From Mytilus edulis (taxonomy: Eukaryota > Mollusca > Bivalvia > Mytilida > Mytilidae): a stretch of DNA of 64,000 nt. The translations under genes were made by a program, and so were the position numbers. Each line of letters starts with the position of its first letter. The stretch's first letter is position 1. The DNA lies in assembly GCF_963676685.1 (NCBI RefSeq), contig NC_092353.1, positions 7,406,207 through 7,470,206 of the forward strand, read 5' to 3'. The notes beneath the pieces are model-generated. The model was not told the origin of the DNA, did no database searches, and saw nothing but the letters and a program-made list of their open reading frames with translations. This document shows, one piece after another, positions 33,961 to 46,550 of this stretch.

Positions 33961-34690
33961 TGTTTGCTTTAAATAAATAAGTTGTAATGAGTGCAAAATA
34001 TAATGTACCTCAATATCTAATACTGCTAAATAGTTTAAATCAGCTGTTTACTCCAGACTATAATTTGAAACTGACTATATTTTCTGAAAACTTTTGCAAG
34101 ATCAAATCATTCAATATGCTTTAAACCAAAGAACGTGTGTTCACAAGTGAAAGTTAACCGAAATTACCTTCACGTTGAAAGGTAGGATTTGGATTATTCT
34201 TACCTTATATTAAAAGAATAAATGTGCATTAATAGGATGCCTGACATCATATCTCCGTAAAGTAATAATAAACAATCATTATCTATAACAAGCAACTGCG
34301 TTAAAGTGAAAGTAAGTATGACGTAACTTCGCAAAAAAATATATGCATGGAAAACGAATAAAATGAATGAAAGGAGGCTATTACTATAAAAACTACTGTC
34401 AATAATTGTGGTGCGACAGACGGACGTCTAAATTAGGTGTTGTTTTAATTTACTTTCAAGCAACTACTCGCAACTGTTAGTTCCGAATGCATTGCATGTT
34501 ATTAGATATATATATAAAAATGTTAGTCAAAAGTTGTTAACCATATTATCAGGTACAATTTGAAATTAATTGTGATATCTAAAATTTTTGCAATACAGCA
34601 ATCAGTCACATTACGTAGAATCGCACCGAAAAAGGCACTCTGAGTTCTAGAAGATTTTCCAGCTCAGCTTAAAAAAGAGATATAAATTGA
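33961..34690. other. No gene seen
   Basis: AT-rich non-coding sequence. Confidence 0.4.
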
Positions 34691-34991
34691 GTTGAATTGC
34701 AGTTAAGTCAGAGGGCGGTTTGAGAACTGTTAAATCTCTCACACTGATGAAGTCGCCAGGGAGACGTAAGATAGGAAAAGAATACACCCAGTTATCAACA
34801 CAGTAGTCACCAAAGCAGAGAAATCAGATAAACATAGCAGCTGCAAGTGTCTGGAAGAATCATCTGATACATCAACTCAAATGGTACAAGTGTTTCTGAT
34901 GCTACATTTCACATGCAACCTTGCACGGCAGCCAACGGCAAAACATTCGGCCATCAAAATATCTTGAAGACTTCGAACGTCTGCTACAACT

Positions 34992-35021
34992 ATGGCATAC
35001 GATGACATTGACATTTTCAAG
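34992..35021 (+). CDS. Possible short first coding exon
   Basis: An ATG opens ten codons (MAYDDIDIFK) directly before an AAG|GTACAA donor. The ~300 bp upstream is less AT-rich and could be 5' untranslated sequence. It ends in phase 0, whereas the death-domain exon at 57178 needs phase 1, so they cannot be joined directly. Confidence 0.25.
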
Positions 35022-35405
35022 GTACAATCTTTAAGTATTTTCAAACATTTTATGAATATAATAAATAATTCGTTTGATATTTTCGTTTGAAATTATCTGT
35101 TAGCTTTTTAACAAATTTATCCTCTTGATTTCATTTTGAATTTATATTCATATTAGAAACAGGTCTGCATTTTTGTATATGTACAAGGGTATTACATTAT
35201 TATAAAACATCATTGGAACAATTAACGAGACAATTATTTTCTCAAGAATTACTTTCCATCCCTTGTATATATAAATAAATTGTAAAGTGATACACAATGT
35301 ACTTTGCTTCAAAGTATCAAGATAATTTTGAAAAATGGTGTCAATCTAATTTAAAATAGTAAAAACAACATTGTATCATTTTACTTGTGGATAGTCATGA
35401 TATTC

Positions 35406-35514
35406 GAAAATCGTCCTGTTTATACTGAACGAAATTCGTCCGGTTTATACTGAACGAAATTCGTCCGTTTTATACTGAATGAAATTCGTCCGGTTTATAC
35501 TGAACGAAATTCGG
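35406..35514. repeat. 25-bp tandem repeat, four and a half units
   Basis: The unit GAAATTCGTCCGGTTTATAC plus TGAAC recurs four times with one or two changes each, plus a partial fifth. Confidence 0.93.
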
Positions 35515-36630
35515 CTATTTTTTTTATGTAGGTAATACTAGTATATACATTGTTTATATAAATAAAACAAATAGAACTGGTATGGAATCATTTTACATTG
35601 TAAATACCCTCCGCATATTTTAAATTGATTTAGATGTTAGATAAACTGTGTCGTCTTTGATTATATCGCTTACAAATATTTCCAAAATGTTCATAAATTA
35701 AAGATACAGCTCATGATGTTTACACTTTAATAGTGTGAACATTTGCTTTGTAGTTATCGTAGGAACAAGTTAAATTTTATCAAAGATTTAAAGTTCTTAT
35801 ATTATATAAGAATGCCGACATTTATTGTTGTAAACCGTATGTTTTCTTTTCTTTAAATGTCTTATATCAACTTGAAATGTATATGATTTTATACGTTGTA
35901 ATTGAATTTGAACTAAATTTAACTGAACAAAGCGTACAATATAGTATCTAGGTGTATCCCACCCTAATTGCTTTAGTTTCGGCCTGGAAATGAATGTATC
36001 ACCATATCAAAATAAGCATTAATGAAATAAAGATTTATATGTGAAGGTTTAATGTGTCAATTGTTTAAGTTTATTAAGCTTTTCCACGATGTTATTATAC
36101 TATATTACAATAATTTTCTTATAATTGTGGTATGATTGCAAATGAAACGATTATCTCCTCGAGTTGAAACAACGTAGATTTTGGTGTGCGATGAAACTCA
36201 TTTTGGTATTATCATCAAACATGTCAAAATAGAGTATATTATATCTTTTTGGTTGAAATAACATTATTACGCCATCTTCCCTTTTCAAATATGAAGATGT
36301 GTTTTTAAATATTATATAAGATATCTTCCGTAGCGTTAATATTTACACTGAAAGAGTGAACTCATAACATAAATCTTTTGATGGTAAGTAAAGACAAAAT
36401 GCAAGATATGATAGTAAATTAAATGTCTTGATTAAACATATGTGCTTACCCGTCACCCGTCACTTTGTACCAGGAACAATAAAATTTCACATGCATAATA
36501 AAATCTATATTTATAAATATAATACCAATCAATGACGTAATGGGTTTCTCCAGTTAACATGGTTAATGAAAGTTGATACCGAAACTCAATTGCAACTGTT
36601 ACTTATGTGAGAGAGAGTCCACCATTGTTG

Positions 36631-36631
<1 letters not shown>
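35515..36631. other. No gene seen
   Basis: AT-rich non-coding sequence. Confidence 0.4.

Positions 36632-36662
<31 letters not shown>
36632..36662. repeat. CA microsatellite
   Basis: About fifteen AC dinucleotides in a row, uninterrupted. Confidence 0.97.
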
Positions 36663-36664
<2 letters not shown>

Positions 36665-37595
36665 TTTGCAAACATTTCATTCATCTTGAAAAATCTTTTG
36701 ACAGCAAAGACATTTACAGCAATTAAATTTGAGACATTCTTAAACATGAAGACTACATGACTTCTTAATAATAAAACACTACCCTTTAAAAAATATATTT
36801 AAAAAATATTAACTTTATTATATCAAATCTTCCCAAAACATATTAATTCAAAAATTCATTATCTTAGATATTGACATATTTGTAGCTGTGTTAGTAGTAC
36901 CCTATCAACGAAGGTTAGAGACTGAGGTTGAAGGGGGCAGTTAGTTTGCATTTAATCCATTCGCAAGTCTGACAAATCAGTTTTCATAACTTTATTTTTC
37001 GTGCTTGAAGATATTAATATTTTATAAACAGTTTTCTTTGGTTTTCTTAATATTTGGTTTCCTATGACTACAGTCAGATCAATTTTGATTTGTTTTGCAG
37101 TTTAATGATTTTCTGCATTGTTATAATCTTTGGAGTTTCTGCACTTTTTTGTTATGTTGAAAGTTATTAATTTGATATGTGATATATAAGTTTTTAATGA
37201 CAAGTTAGAGATCAAGTGGTAATTTTGTATAGTTCAAATGATTGTAGTCCTGGGATTTCGAAAGTTAACGCAACACATTTGTTTTCACTACTATTGTTCG
37301 TCTCGTCATGCTTAAAGATCTTGCTTTGATATTTGTTAAATTGTAAACCCCTTTACAAGTTGTCAGTTCCATTACAATGCATTATAACCAGTATGGGACT
37401 ATGTATTGCAATGAAAATACTCTCAGAATGCCTGTTCTAATAGGATTATGATTTCCTTACGGTACAATCAAAAGCCAAACGCAATGCATAATATATAACA
37501 AAGGAATTATATTGTATTTTCCTAACCCATACATTTGTTTTCAAACATTTGAAGTTCTTAAATAAGTAAACATGTTGTCGCTCTAAACGATAATT
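36663..37595. other. No gene seen
   Basis: AT-rich non-coding sequence. Confidence 0.4.
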
Positions 37596-38040
37596 TCAGC
37601 AAAAACAAAATGTACACAAAGGAGGAGTAAAGGATACAAGAGGTTCAGTCAAACTCATAGATCGAAAATAGATTGACAACGCCATGGTAAAAAAGAAAAG
37701 ACAAACAGACAAGTAATAGTACACAACACACAACATAGAAACTGACGACAAAGCAACACGAAACCCACCAACAACTGGGGATGCTTTCGGGTGCTCCGGC
37801 AGGGTAAACAAATCAAGCTCCACATGTGTTGCTCATGTGATGAAAAACCTGGTTAATGGTCTAATTCGGTAAGTCACATTCGTGAAAAGGAAAGGGGATT
37901 GTATTTACGAGATAAGAAATATATCAGATATCAGCTATAAAACAGTTATTCCATAACGGTCAACCAACTCGAATTGTCGTCCGTAAAATTTACGAAAGGA
38001 TGATTAGTAGGCGATTTAACTCATCAGATAACCCAGAATT
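37596..38040. repeat. Dispersed mussel-type repeat
   Basis: Contains phrases I recognise from repeats common in mussel genomes: GACAACGCCATGG, CAACTGGGGATGC, GGGTGCTCCGGCAGGG, CACATGTG, TCTAATTCGGTA and CCATAACGGTCAACCAACTC. The 75-codon minus-strand frame inside is a by-product. Class unknown to me. Confidence 0.55.
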
Positions 38041-39980
38041 CTAATTAAGGAAGTTATTTTTTGAAGCGTGTATATAGTGAAATGCTACATATTTAAAAGT
38101 ACGACTTAACATTATAAGACATTTTAAGTACACATAACAACCAGTTAAATGTATAAGTAATAACAATCGTTATGAATAGAGGAGCACCGTGATGATATAT
38201 ACTCGACACGGCGGTTATCGTATCCAAATAAAACAACGATCATAAAATAAAACTAAAGCTGAATCAATTGATTCGCGTGTTGAAACTGCATATTTCTGAT
38301 GTCAACTTGTATTTGTTTCGTATATAAAAAATTATGAAAAAAAATATAAACAACACGTTATTAATTCTATGCACTCTTAAGATAGAAATAAATTTAAAAG
38401 CTAAATAACCCGTAAGACATAAAAAGTAGCCAAATCCATCTTATGTCAACTTCGCTTGAGGGCTTTGGAATGTTTGTTTCTTACAATTAATAATTTACTG
38501 ACGGAAAGTTTTAGAAAGTTTGTTATAAATCATGTCAAAAATGAAGTATTGGTCTGATCAAACCTTTGGGACTGTTAAGCCACCAGCAGTAGTAACGCCC
38601 CAGTATTGTACAAAATGAAAACTACTTATTATGAATTCCCTGCGTCTGAGATGTTTTCTGGATTAACTATTTAAATATAACTTCCGTTAAGAAAACTAAC
38701 AGAGGGCGATAAAATAACAGAACAGAAATTAATCTAACCTGAAGTTTTATATTTATATGCATTTTCAAAATTGTTAGGTTTGACCTTTTAACTTTAAGGG
38801 GGTGTTTACAAAAGGTCATTATTATGAACTGTGGAACTAATGCAGAACTGGTTAATTGTGTAATATGACTCATTGTAGTGTGAGAGATCGGAGTTCTGTT
38901 CCAGTTTATACGGGATCCGTGTTTTCCTTTGTCTGTACAGATGTAGTTTTTATTTTTCTTTGTCTCCTGGGTTGACTTTATAGCTCAATTTCTTTTATTC
39001 TTGACTGATACTTCGGGTTTTTACGGTCGAACGGAGTATACAATTCTGCGCTCTTTATGAACGAAAACAAAATTTAAGAAACCACGCTCTGTAATAAGGG
39101 TTTTGCCTTTTACTGTCTTTCTTAAAATAATAACTGGAAAGCAAATCGATATTTCCCTTATAATACAACATTTACAATCAAAACATAAGAGTTAAACTTA
39201 GCAGAATAAAGAAAATGAAATAAAATAATATGCAGTTTTCGGCATATCAGATATTTATTGAGCATACTTAAAGTTGCATCAAAACTCTGATATCATTTGA
39301 TCAACTATGAAGACATCCCAGTAAAAGAAGACCAACTAGACTGTAGAGCTTTGTATGGGTTTGAACGAACGACAAATTGAACTCTAACACAATCTGTGAT
39401 TAAACATTTTTCAAACTGGCCAAGTATGTGAAGTTATGTGAACTTTTTCTCTTTTTCAACATACATACACACAAACTAAATACTCGACCTTTGCCGCTAG
39501 GTAATTAGCTACACAGTAATATAAATGTTAATGTTATAAGAAAATGATAAACATGTTCAATATACTGCGAATTTCTTAATAATACAAAATATAACGATTG
39601 TATTCCTGTTTAAATCATTAAAAGTGAAATATGTAAATCTCAGCCTGGAGATACCTTTCACGTAACATGTCTAACAGATGACTTATACATAATCATAGAG
39701 CCTCCTTTTATTTTCAAATTATTAGAGAGGTATATTTAAAACACGTAAGATTTACTACATTTGGACGTGTGATCAACAAATTTTATGAAGGTAATTGATA
39801 ACAGCTTTGACTTTTAAATATTTTATAAATTATAGCAGTTCAACAGTTTACAAGGCCAACGCTGACAAATACTGGAGAATGAAGCAATAACGTATGAACT
39901 TGTCATTTATCCAAACAAATATAATACTTTGGTCTGTTGTTTGTGATGTCCATTGGACGCAGCTCTGTTACATTGTTATT
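38041..39980. other. No gene seen
   Basis: AT-rich non-coding sequence; a minus-strand frame at 38667-38873 has no domain. Confidence 0.4.
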
Positions 39981-39984
39981 GTTC

Positions 39985-40425
39985 TAAGATATTTTTGTAT
40001 TCTTGTCTTTAATGTTTGCTGATGTGCTTTTGTAGACAAATATGATGGGTTGTACTTATACATCCCATCATTGAGTTATTGTGATATAGTACGTTTTTGT
40101 ATTCTTGTCTTTTATCTTTGCTAATATGCTTCGTCTATTTGCCTTTCTTGTGTTTCTTGAAAGACATGACGTGGCTCTGTACTTATAAATCCCGTCATTG
40201 TGTTATTGTGCTATAGTACATTTTATATTCTTGTCTTTCATTTTAGATAAGGTGCTTTGTCTATATGACTTTTGTGCTTCTTTGATACATATGACGTGGC
40301 ACTGTACTTATACATTCCGTCATTGTGCTATAGCATTTTTTTTATATTATTGTCATTTAGCTACCAAATGTGTTTTATCCATTTGCCTTTTGTGCTTCTT
40401 TGTTACATTTTTTTATAGTGATTAA
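39985..40425. repeat. Tandem repeat of ~122-127 bp, about 3.5 units
   Basis: GTACTTATACATCCCATCATTG and variants start at about 40051, 40179 and 40301. Linked blocks (TATTCTTGTCTTTNAT, TTGCCTTTCTTGTGTTTC) keep the same order in each unit. Units are diverged, with several indels. Confidence 0.8.
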
Positions 40426-40439
40426 AAAAAAATTACAGA

Positions 40440-40868
40440 CTGTTGATTGCTGTACCCCTATGTTTATTTTTTACCTTTTATTTCTGTTTGTTTAGTTCAC
40501 ACATCGTTGTCAATATAATGGAATGTGATGCGACTGTCATACAAAAGAGAGGTGTAGCTAGTTACATGGTTTAATCCATCATCTTCTAAATGAAAAAAAA
40601 TGCCTTTACCAAATCAGGAATATGACAGTTGTTATCCATTCGTTTGATGTATTTGAGCTTTTAATTTTGTCATATGATTAGAACTTTTCGTTTCCCGTTT
40701 GAATGGTTTTACACTAGTAATTTTGGGGCCCTTATAGCTTGTTGTTCGGTGTGAGCAAATGCTCCGTGTTGAAGGCCGTACATTGACCTATATTGGTTTA
40801 CTTTTATAAATTGTTATTTGGATGGAGAGTTGTCTCATTGGCACTCACACCACATCTTCCTATATCTA
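40440..40868. repeat. Dispersed non-autonomous repeat, long copy
   Basis: Runs from a GACTGTTGATTGCTGTACCC region through TTCACACATCGTTG and ACTGTCATACAAAAG to the tail GAGAGTTGTCTCATTGGCAC...CCACATCTTCCTATATCT. The tail recurs at 48180-48316, 59215-59345 and 60190-60213, and the front part at 56500-56740. I recognise the tail as one of the commonest mussel interspersed repeats. Confidence 0.8.
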
Positions 40869-40919
40869 TTTTCGGTTGGAATTTTTCTCGGAGTTCAATA
40901 TTGTTGTGATTTCCCTTTT

Positions 40920-41280
40920 CTGAAAGAGAGGCGAAAGATACAAAAGGGTGTTCATTAGTCATTCAGTGATTAAAAGATAATAAACCCGGGTCACAAACAA
41001 AACCAGAGGAAAACAAATCATCTATTAGTCGAAAGCAACGGAACAACAGGAACACTGAACTGCTTCGAAAACAAACGCTAACATACATTGAAACGGACCC
41101 TTTGATAACTTCTGCCATATTTCTGACTTGGTACAGTAAATACACTCACCATTTTAGGGGAAAAGAGGGTTTAACCTGGTTTTCGTAGTAGGAAAAAGGG
41201 CGTTGTACCAGGTAGCATGGCTATCCAAACCTCACGCTAATATTGCAATGTTAAAAATACCGCTAAAATGACCACATTTC
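40920..41280. repeat. Dispersed repeat pieces, opposite orientation
   Basis: CTGACTTGGTACAG with TTTAACCTGG and GGTAGCATGG (41110-41230) corresponds, on the other strand, to the ACCAAATCAGGAATATGACAG part of the neighbouring copy (40600-40630). The two therefore form a loose inverted pair. Confidence 0.5.
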
Positions 41281-42318
41281 GTGACAGGAACACACATGAT
41301 ACAGTTCAAGGAAACTGACCCCAGATGCAAAATTGGAATGCGGTGATTTATTAACTAAAGTTAGGTCCCACGGTGACCTTTATTTTGACATTTGGGATTG
41401 TATACTTTACAAACACTTTAATTTCTTAACGTGTTTTTTTATAAGGACTGCATTTATTTTCACTCAAGTTTGAGCAGTCAAAAGGTTTGCAGTTAAAAAT
41501 GCAATCATTACTGTCTTACCAGTATTCAAAACTTAGATATATATAGATATTTATCAACTAATATGAATTTGCGGGATATAGTTCGGCGTAACCTATATAT
41601 TGTTGTTTTTTGTCATTCTAGAGGAGTTTCTGTGAATAATCTATTACTTTAAAAGAAACGAAATAAATCTAAATGATAGAAAATAATGCAATTTTCTGTT
41701 TTGTGATTTTTAACAATAGAAGACAGTCGAAATTTATATTTTAAAACTGCGCCTGTGAAGCTTTTGCTTAACTGGAACGATTCCTGATACTTCGCTGTTA
41801 CTGACATAATTCTGTGTAACAGATGCTTACAATGATTTTAGTACATGTACAATTTCACTTATGCATATATTTTTTCTTCACAAGAACAAATTTATCAAAT
41901 CCTGAAGAAAGTATGACGTATTTAGACCACCTTTGTCATCCGTATTCATACTTACGTAAATCTACTGCCGTATTTGTTTGTTACGACGCCATGTCTTCGT
42001 TTGTCAGCTTTCAGAACATGTAGTTTGAATGATGATGCACTTGGTGGTAGGCGTGACACGATGGCAATCGTTTTGGTTGGAAGTCTGATATTATGTAGCT
42101 TGCTCAAATTTTCTTGCTTAGACTTAAACATACTTATTTTGGGTTTCGGACACTTTAGAGTTTTCTTGCAGCACCGATCTACGTGTCAATATGAATTTTG
42201 TTTAATTTGTGATAAACCCGCGATGATTTCGATAGCATTAAAAGAGAGTTTGTTTTCTTATTAACAAAGATAGATGATGAGCTATAGAATCTGTAAGAGC
42301 ATGAACTGCTGGTAAAGG
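41281..42318. other. No gene seen
   Basis: AT-rich. Plus-strand frames at 41823-42023 and 41974-42264 show no family features. Confidence 0.4.
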
Positions 42319-42344
42319 TACAGTGGAGATCACTTCTAACCTCT

Positions 42345-42625
42345 CATTAGAACTGTCAGAATATTCTGTCATAGAACTGTTCTAACCTGTCCTAGAACAG
42401 TTCTAGCTAGAACAGTTCTACCCTAGAACTGTTCTAGGTAGAACTGTCAGGATCAGTTCTAGGCAGAACTGACTAAATCAGTTCTAGGTAGAACTGTCAG
42501 GATCAGTTCTAGGGTAGAACTGTCAGGATCAGTTCTAGGTAGAACTGACCAAATCAGTTCTAACCGTAGAACTGTCAGCAGAACTGACTAAATCAGTCAG
42601 GACTGTAGAACAGTTCTAAATGACG
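42345..42625. repeat. Left palindromic subterminal array
   Basis: Densely packed AGTTCTAGGTAGAACTG-type units, each nearly self-complementary, alternating with CAGGATCAG and GACTAAATCAG spacers. The same vocabulary fills 45720-45950. Confidence 0.88.
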
Positions 42626-43586
42626 TCACTGCAGAAAGGGCAATTTAGAATTTAGAAGAAAAAATCAGTTCCAATTACTTTACTATATATAATAGCAGAT
42701 TTTTCTATATTTTTTACTGATCAAAATTTACATATACAAATATCGGTGGATGGGAGGTTATCCAACTCATCGGAGAAATATTTTTATGAGATTGCAAATG
42801 AGACATCATTGTTTACGTTTCTTCGTTCCCCGTTTTTAACAGTCTCTTCGTAAATATAACTCTGCATTTAATTCAAGTAAATTTAATCTTAATTTACCTT
42901 GTTTGCCTTGGATTTACATTCATGATTTAAGATTCTGTTTGGACAAATGCTCAAACGAAAATTGTACAGTGGATGAATTATGGGATATCATAGTAATGAA
43001 CACAGTGTTGTTAAACGCAAGAAAACTATGTACATTTGCACCTCGAGATTTGCACTGAGGTCTCAGATTTGCATTATCTCGTTGCCAAACTTATCCATAA
43101 CGATAATGAATAATATCTGGGAGTCTGGAACGTCAGAAAAATATACTCGATCTGAACATGAATGAAATATTTGCCACTGGACGTAAGGGTACAAACAAAA
43201 CCAATCATTTTCCTTCTTCAAATTATATTAACAGTATAGTCAGTATACCTTTCCAAGAAGAGAACTTCTCATACATGTACTTTTCATTTTAAAATAAAGT
43301 ATATGAATCAGTGATGTGAGTGTTGGATGATGCCCTTAAATAGTTCTGTTTAAAAAAAAACCATCATGAACTACTGACTAAATAAAAATTCACTTTTTGT
43401 GATGGTTCATTATTTAATAATTTAAGTTTGGATGTAATGGGTCTTCTGTCGTTCTTGTGTTATCAGCGCCCATAGACATAAGTTAGTCATGTTTGTTCAA
43501 TTTCCAATATTGCAGTTATTTATATATACTACAGTAAAAAAAATATAACCGAAGTACTGTTCAACTATATAGACTCACATAAAAAA

Positions 43587-45113
43587 GCAAATATGGTCAG
43601 TTTTGGTTGATGCGGTCAAAAGATTTTATTATACAACTCAGTCTGAAGTATGAAAACTACTGATATTTGTTTACGATTCAATACTTTGAATAAAAAGAGG
43701 ATATACTGGCACTATAAATTCATGCGAAAAATTTTGAGATCATTGTTTTCCAATATTGCTGTAACTTGTATATTACAGTCCCTCTTGACCTAAAATTAGA
43801 ACTGAATTACTGTGCAGTTTTATAGATTTGCAGAAAGAAAGAGAAAATAAGGTCAGTTTAGATTGATGCGGTCAAAAGATTTTATTACACGACTCAGTCT
43901 GAAGTATGAAAACTACTGATATTTGTTTACGATTCAATACTTTGAATAAAAAGAGGACATGCTGGCACTATAAATTCATGCGAACAAAATTTTGAGGTCT
44001 TTGTTATCCAATATTGCTATAACTTGTATATATTATAGTCCCTCTTGACCTAAAATTATAACTGAATTACTGTACAGCTATATAGATTTGCAGAAAGAAA
44101 GAGCAAATAAGTTCAGTTTAGATTGATGCGGTCAAAAGATTTTATTTCACGACTCAGTCTGAAGTATGAAAACTACTGATATTTGTTTACGATTCAATAC
44201 TTTGAATAAAAAGAGGACATGCTGGCACTATAAATTCATGCGAACAAAATTTTGAGGTCATTGTTTTCCAATATGGCTGCAACTTGTATATTACAGTCCC
44301 TCTTGACCTAAAATTATAACTGAATTGCTGTACAGCTATATAGATTTGCAGAAAGAAAGAGCAAATAAGGTCAGTTTAGATTGATGCGGTCAAAAGATTT
44401 TATGACACGACTCAGTCTGAAGTTTAAAAACTAATGATATTTGTTTTCGATTCAATACTTTGAATAAAAAGAGGACAAGCTGGCACTATAAATTCATGCG
44501 TACAAAATTTTGAGGTCATTGTTTTCCAATATTGCTATAACTTGTATATATTAGTCCCTCTTGACCTAAAATTATAACTGAATTGCTGTACAGCTATATA
44601 GATTTGCAGAAAGAAAGAGCAAATAAGGTCAGTTTAGATTGATGAGGTCAAAAGATTTTATTACACGACTCAGTCTGAAGTATGAAAACTACTGATATTT
44701 GTTTACGATTCAATACTTTGAATAAAAAGAGGATATGCTGGCGCTATAAATTCATGCGAACAAAATTTTGAGGTCATTGTTTTCCAATATTGCTATAACT
44801 TGTATATATTACAGTCCCTCTTGACCTAAAATTATAACTGAATTACTGTACAGCTATATAGATTTGCAGAACGAAAAAGCAAATAAGGTCAGTTTAGATT
44901 GATGCGGTCAAAAGATTTTATTACACTACTCAGTCTGAAGTATGAAAACTACTGATATTTGTTTAGGATTCAATACTTTGAATAAAAAGAGGACATGCTG
45001 GCACTATAAATTCATGCGTACAAAATTTTGAGGTCATTGTTTTCCAATATTGCTATAACTTGTATATATTACAGTCCCTCTTGACCTAAAATTATAACTG
45101 AATTACTGTACAG
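43587..45113. repeat. Six tandem repeats of ~258 bp
   Basis: Units start near 43587, 43842, 44103, 44361, 44619 and 44879, each beginning with a variant of GCAAATAAGGTCAGTTTAG. The most conserved stretch includes GATTGATGCGGTCAAAAG and GAATAAAAAGAGGA. Divergence between units is low, with the first the most different. Confidence 0.95.
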
Positions 45114-45172
45114 CACCCTTTTTATGGAAGATCAATGCATTTGAATGAGGACAATAAATTTTAGTTGGACCA

Positions 45173-45345
45173 CCCCCCCCCCCCCCCCCCTTTTTTTTTA
45201 AACTGCTGGATCCGTCCCTGGTGGTTTGGGCCGGAATAACGTATTACATTAAGGTCAGATAATTTTGTTATGTAAAACGAGTCATCCTGACTCCTCGAAT
45301 GACAAATGTAAAATAAATGAAATAATAATGCCCCCCCCCCCCCCC
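45173..45345. repeat. Two poly-C tracts
   Basis: A run of 18 C followed by nine T at 45173-45199, and a run of 15 C at 45331-45345, both inside the TIR element. Exact lengths may be uncertain in assembly. Confidence 0.85.
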
Positions 45346-45594
45346 AATATTAACGGCTTAATTTATGTTCAAAAAATGAAAGAAAAACAAATAATTTATG
45401 TAACACATCAACAAAGAAAATCACTGAATAACAGGCTCCTGACTTGGAACAGGCACATACATGCAGAATATGGCGAGGTTAAACATGTTCTCTTGCCGAT
45501 TATAAATCTTAAATAAAACCGGCAAAATAGCAAAACTCTATATAATATTAATCGCTATTTTACCGAAGCCTTTATATTATGACAAATATTTCTT

Positions 45595-45955
45595 CAAACT
45601 TATAAATCAATTCTAGCCGTAGAATTTATAAATCAATTTTAGCCGTAGAATTTATAAATTAATTCTGGCCGTAGAATTTATAAATCAATTCTAGCCGTAG
45701 AATTTGAAATCAATTCTAACCGTAGAACTGTTCTAGAAGTAGAACTGACCAAATATCTGGTCAGTTCTAGCTAGAACTGTCAGGATCAGTTCTAGGGTAG
45801 AACTGTCAGGATCAGTTCTAGCTAGAACTGTCCAAATCAGTTCTAGGTAGAACTGACCAAATCAGTTCTAGCTAGAACAGTTCTAACCTAGAACTGACTA
45901 AAAGGTGTCAGGCTGACAGTTCTACATACTGTTCTAGAACAGTTCTCCTGACAGA
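45595..45955. repeat. Right subterminal array with 26-28-bp minisatellite
   Basis: 45600-45722 has about five units of AATTCTAGCCGTAGAATTTAT with AAATC. 45722-45950 has the AGTTCTAG / CTAGAACT palindromes that mirror the left array. Confidence 0.88.
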
Positions 45956-45998
45956 TTCTGACAGAATTTATGAGAGGTTAGAACTGATCTCCACTGTA

Positions 45999-46489
45999 CA
46001 TATATTTAATAAAAGAAACTATACATGCATAATAAATATGGTGCATCACCAACCATAATTCCCACTGGTTATGGAACTCGTAAACAGCACACATTTGTTC
46101 CATGTCTAGAATACAACGAAGTGATCCTCTGCCATTACTCCTCTTAAATTGTTAATCCGTACTTAGAATAAGAAGCCTAATGATATTATATTATAAGCTC
46201 GGTACCTTTGATAAGTATGATTAAAAGGACACTATGATATATGTATACCAGAGACTAAATGCTTTGAGATAAACAACTATAGCTTATCGTATGGCCTAAA
46301 ACAAGAAGCAGTAGCCAACACTGTATAATAAGCTACAAAGGTTCTTAAACAATTTTAATTAGATACCCAATTTTAAAAGCTTGATTCATGCTCAAACCTA
46401 CAAACAAAAGCAAAAATCATAAAAAGCAACTTACGACAATCATAATGAATAACAAATCCATTTGAAAGATATTAGGCATATGATCGATT
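45999..46489. other. No gene seen
   Basis: Non-coding flank. GGTACCTTTGATAAGTATG near 46201 resembles the end of the hammerhead-bearing repeat. Confidence 0.4.
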
Positions 46490-46550
46490 GTTTACGTTAG
46501 ACACGCATTTCGCCGCCATAAGACTCATTGGTGACGCTCGAACCAAGTAA
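46490..46550 (-). repeat. Degenerate hammerhead-repeat copy
   Basis: The minus strand reads GAGCGTCACCAATGAGTC then GGCGGCGAAATGCGTGTC. The core CTGATGA is changed to CCAATGA and GAAAC to GAAAT, so a working ribozyme is unlikely. Confidence 0.6.

Larger units (their letters stand above)
42321..45996. mobile_element. 3.7-kb fold-back-like TIR element with internal tandem array
   Basis: Ends are inverted: CAGTGGAGATCACTTCTAAC at 42321, and CAGTGGAGATCAGTTCTAAC read on the minus strand from 45996. Similarity continues for ~50 bp. TA flanks both ends (42319-42320, 45997-45998), a TA target duplication. Inside each end is a few hundred bp of AGTTCTAG / CTAGAACT palindromes. The core carries six ~258-bp direct repeats and two poly-C tracts. 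No transposase frame is present, so the element is non-autonomous. Confidence 0.85.

Noticed and set aside
37596..37823. 75-codon minus-strand frame with hydrophobic stretch
   Set aside because: It falls within a recognised dispersed mussel repeat.
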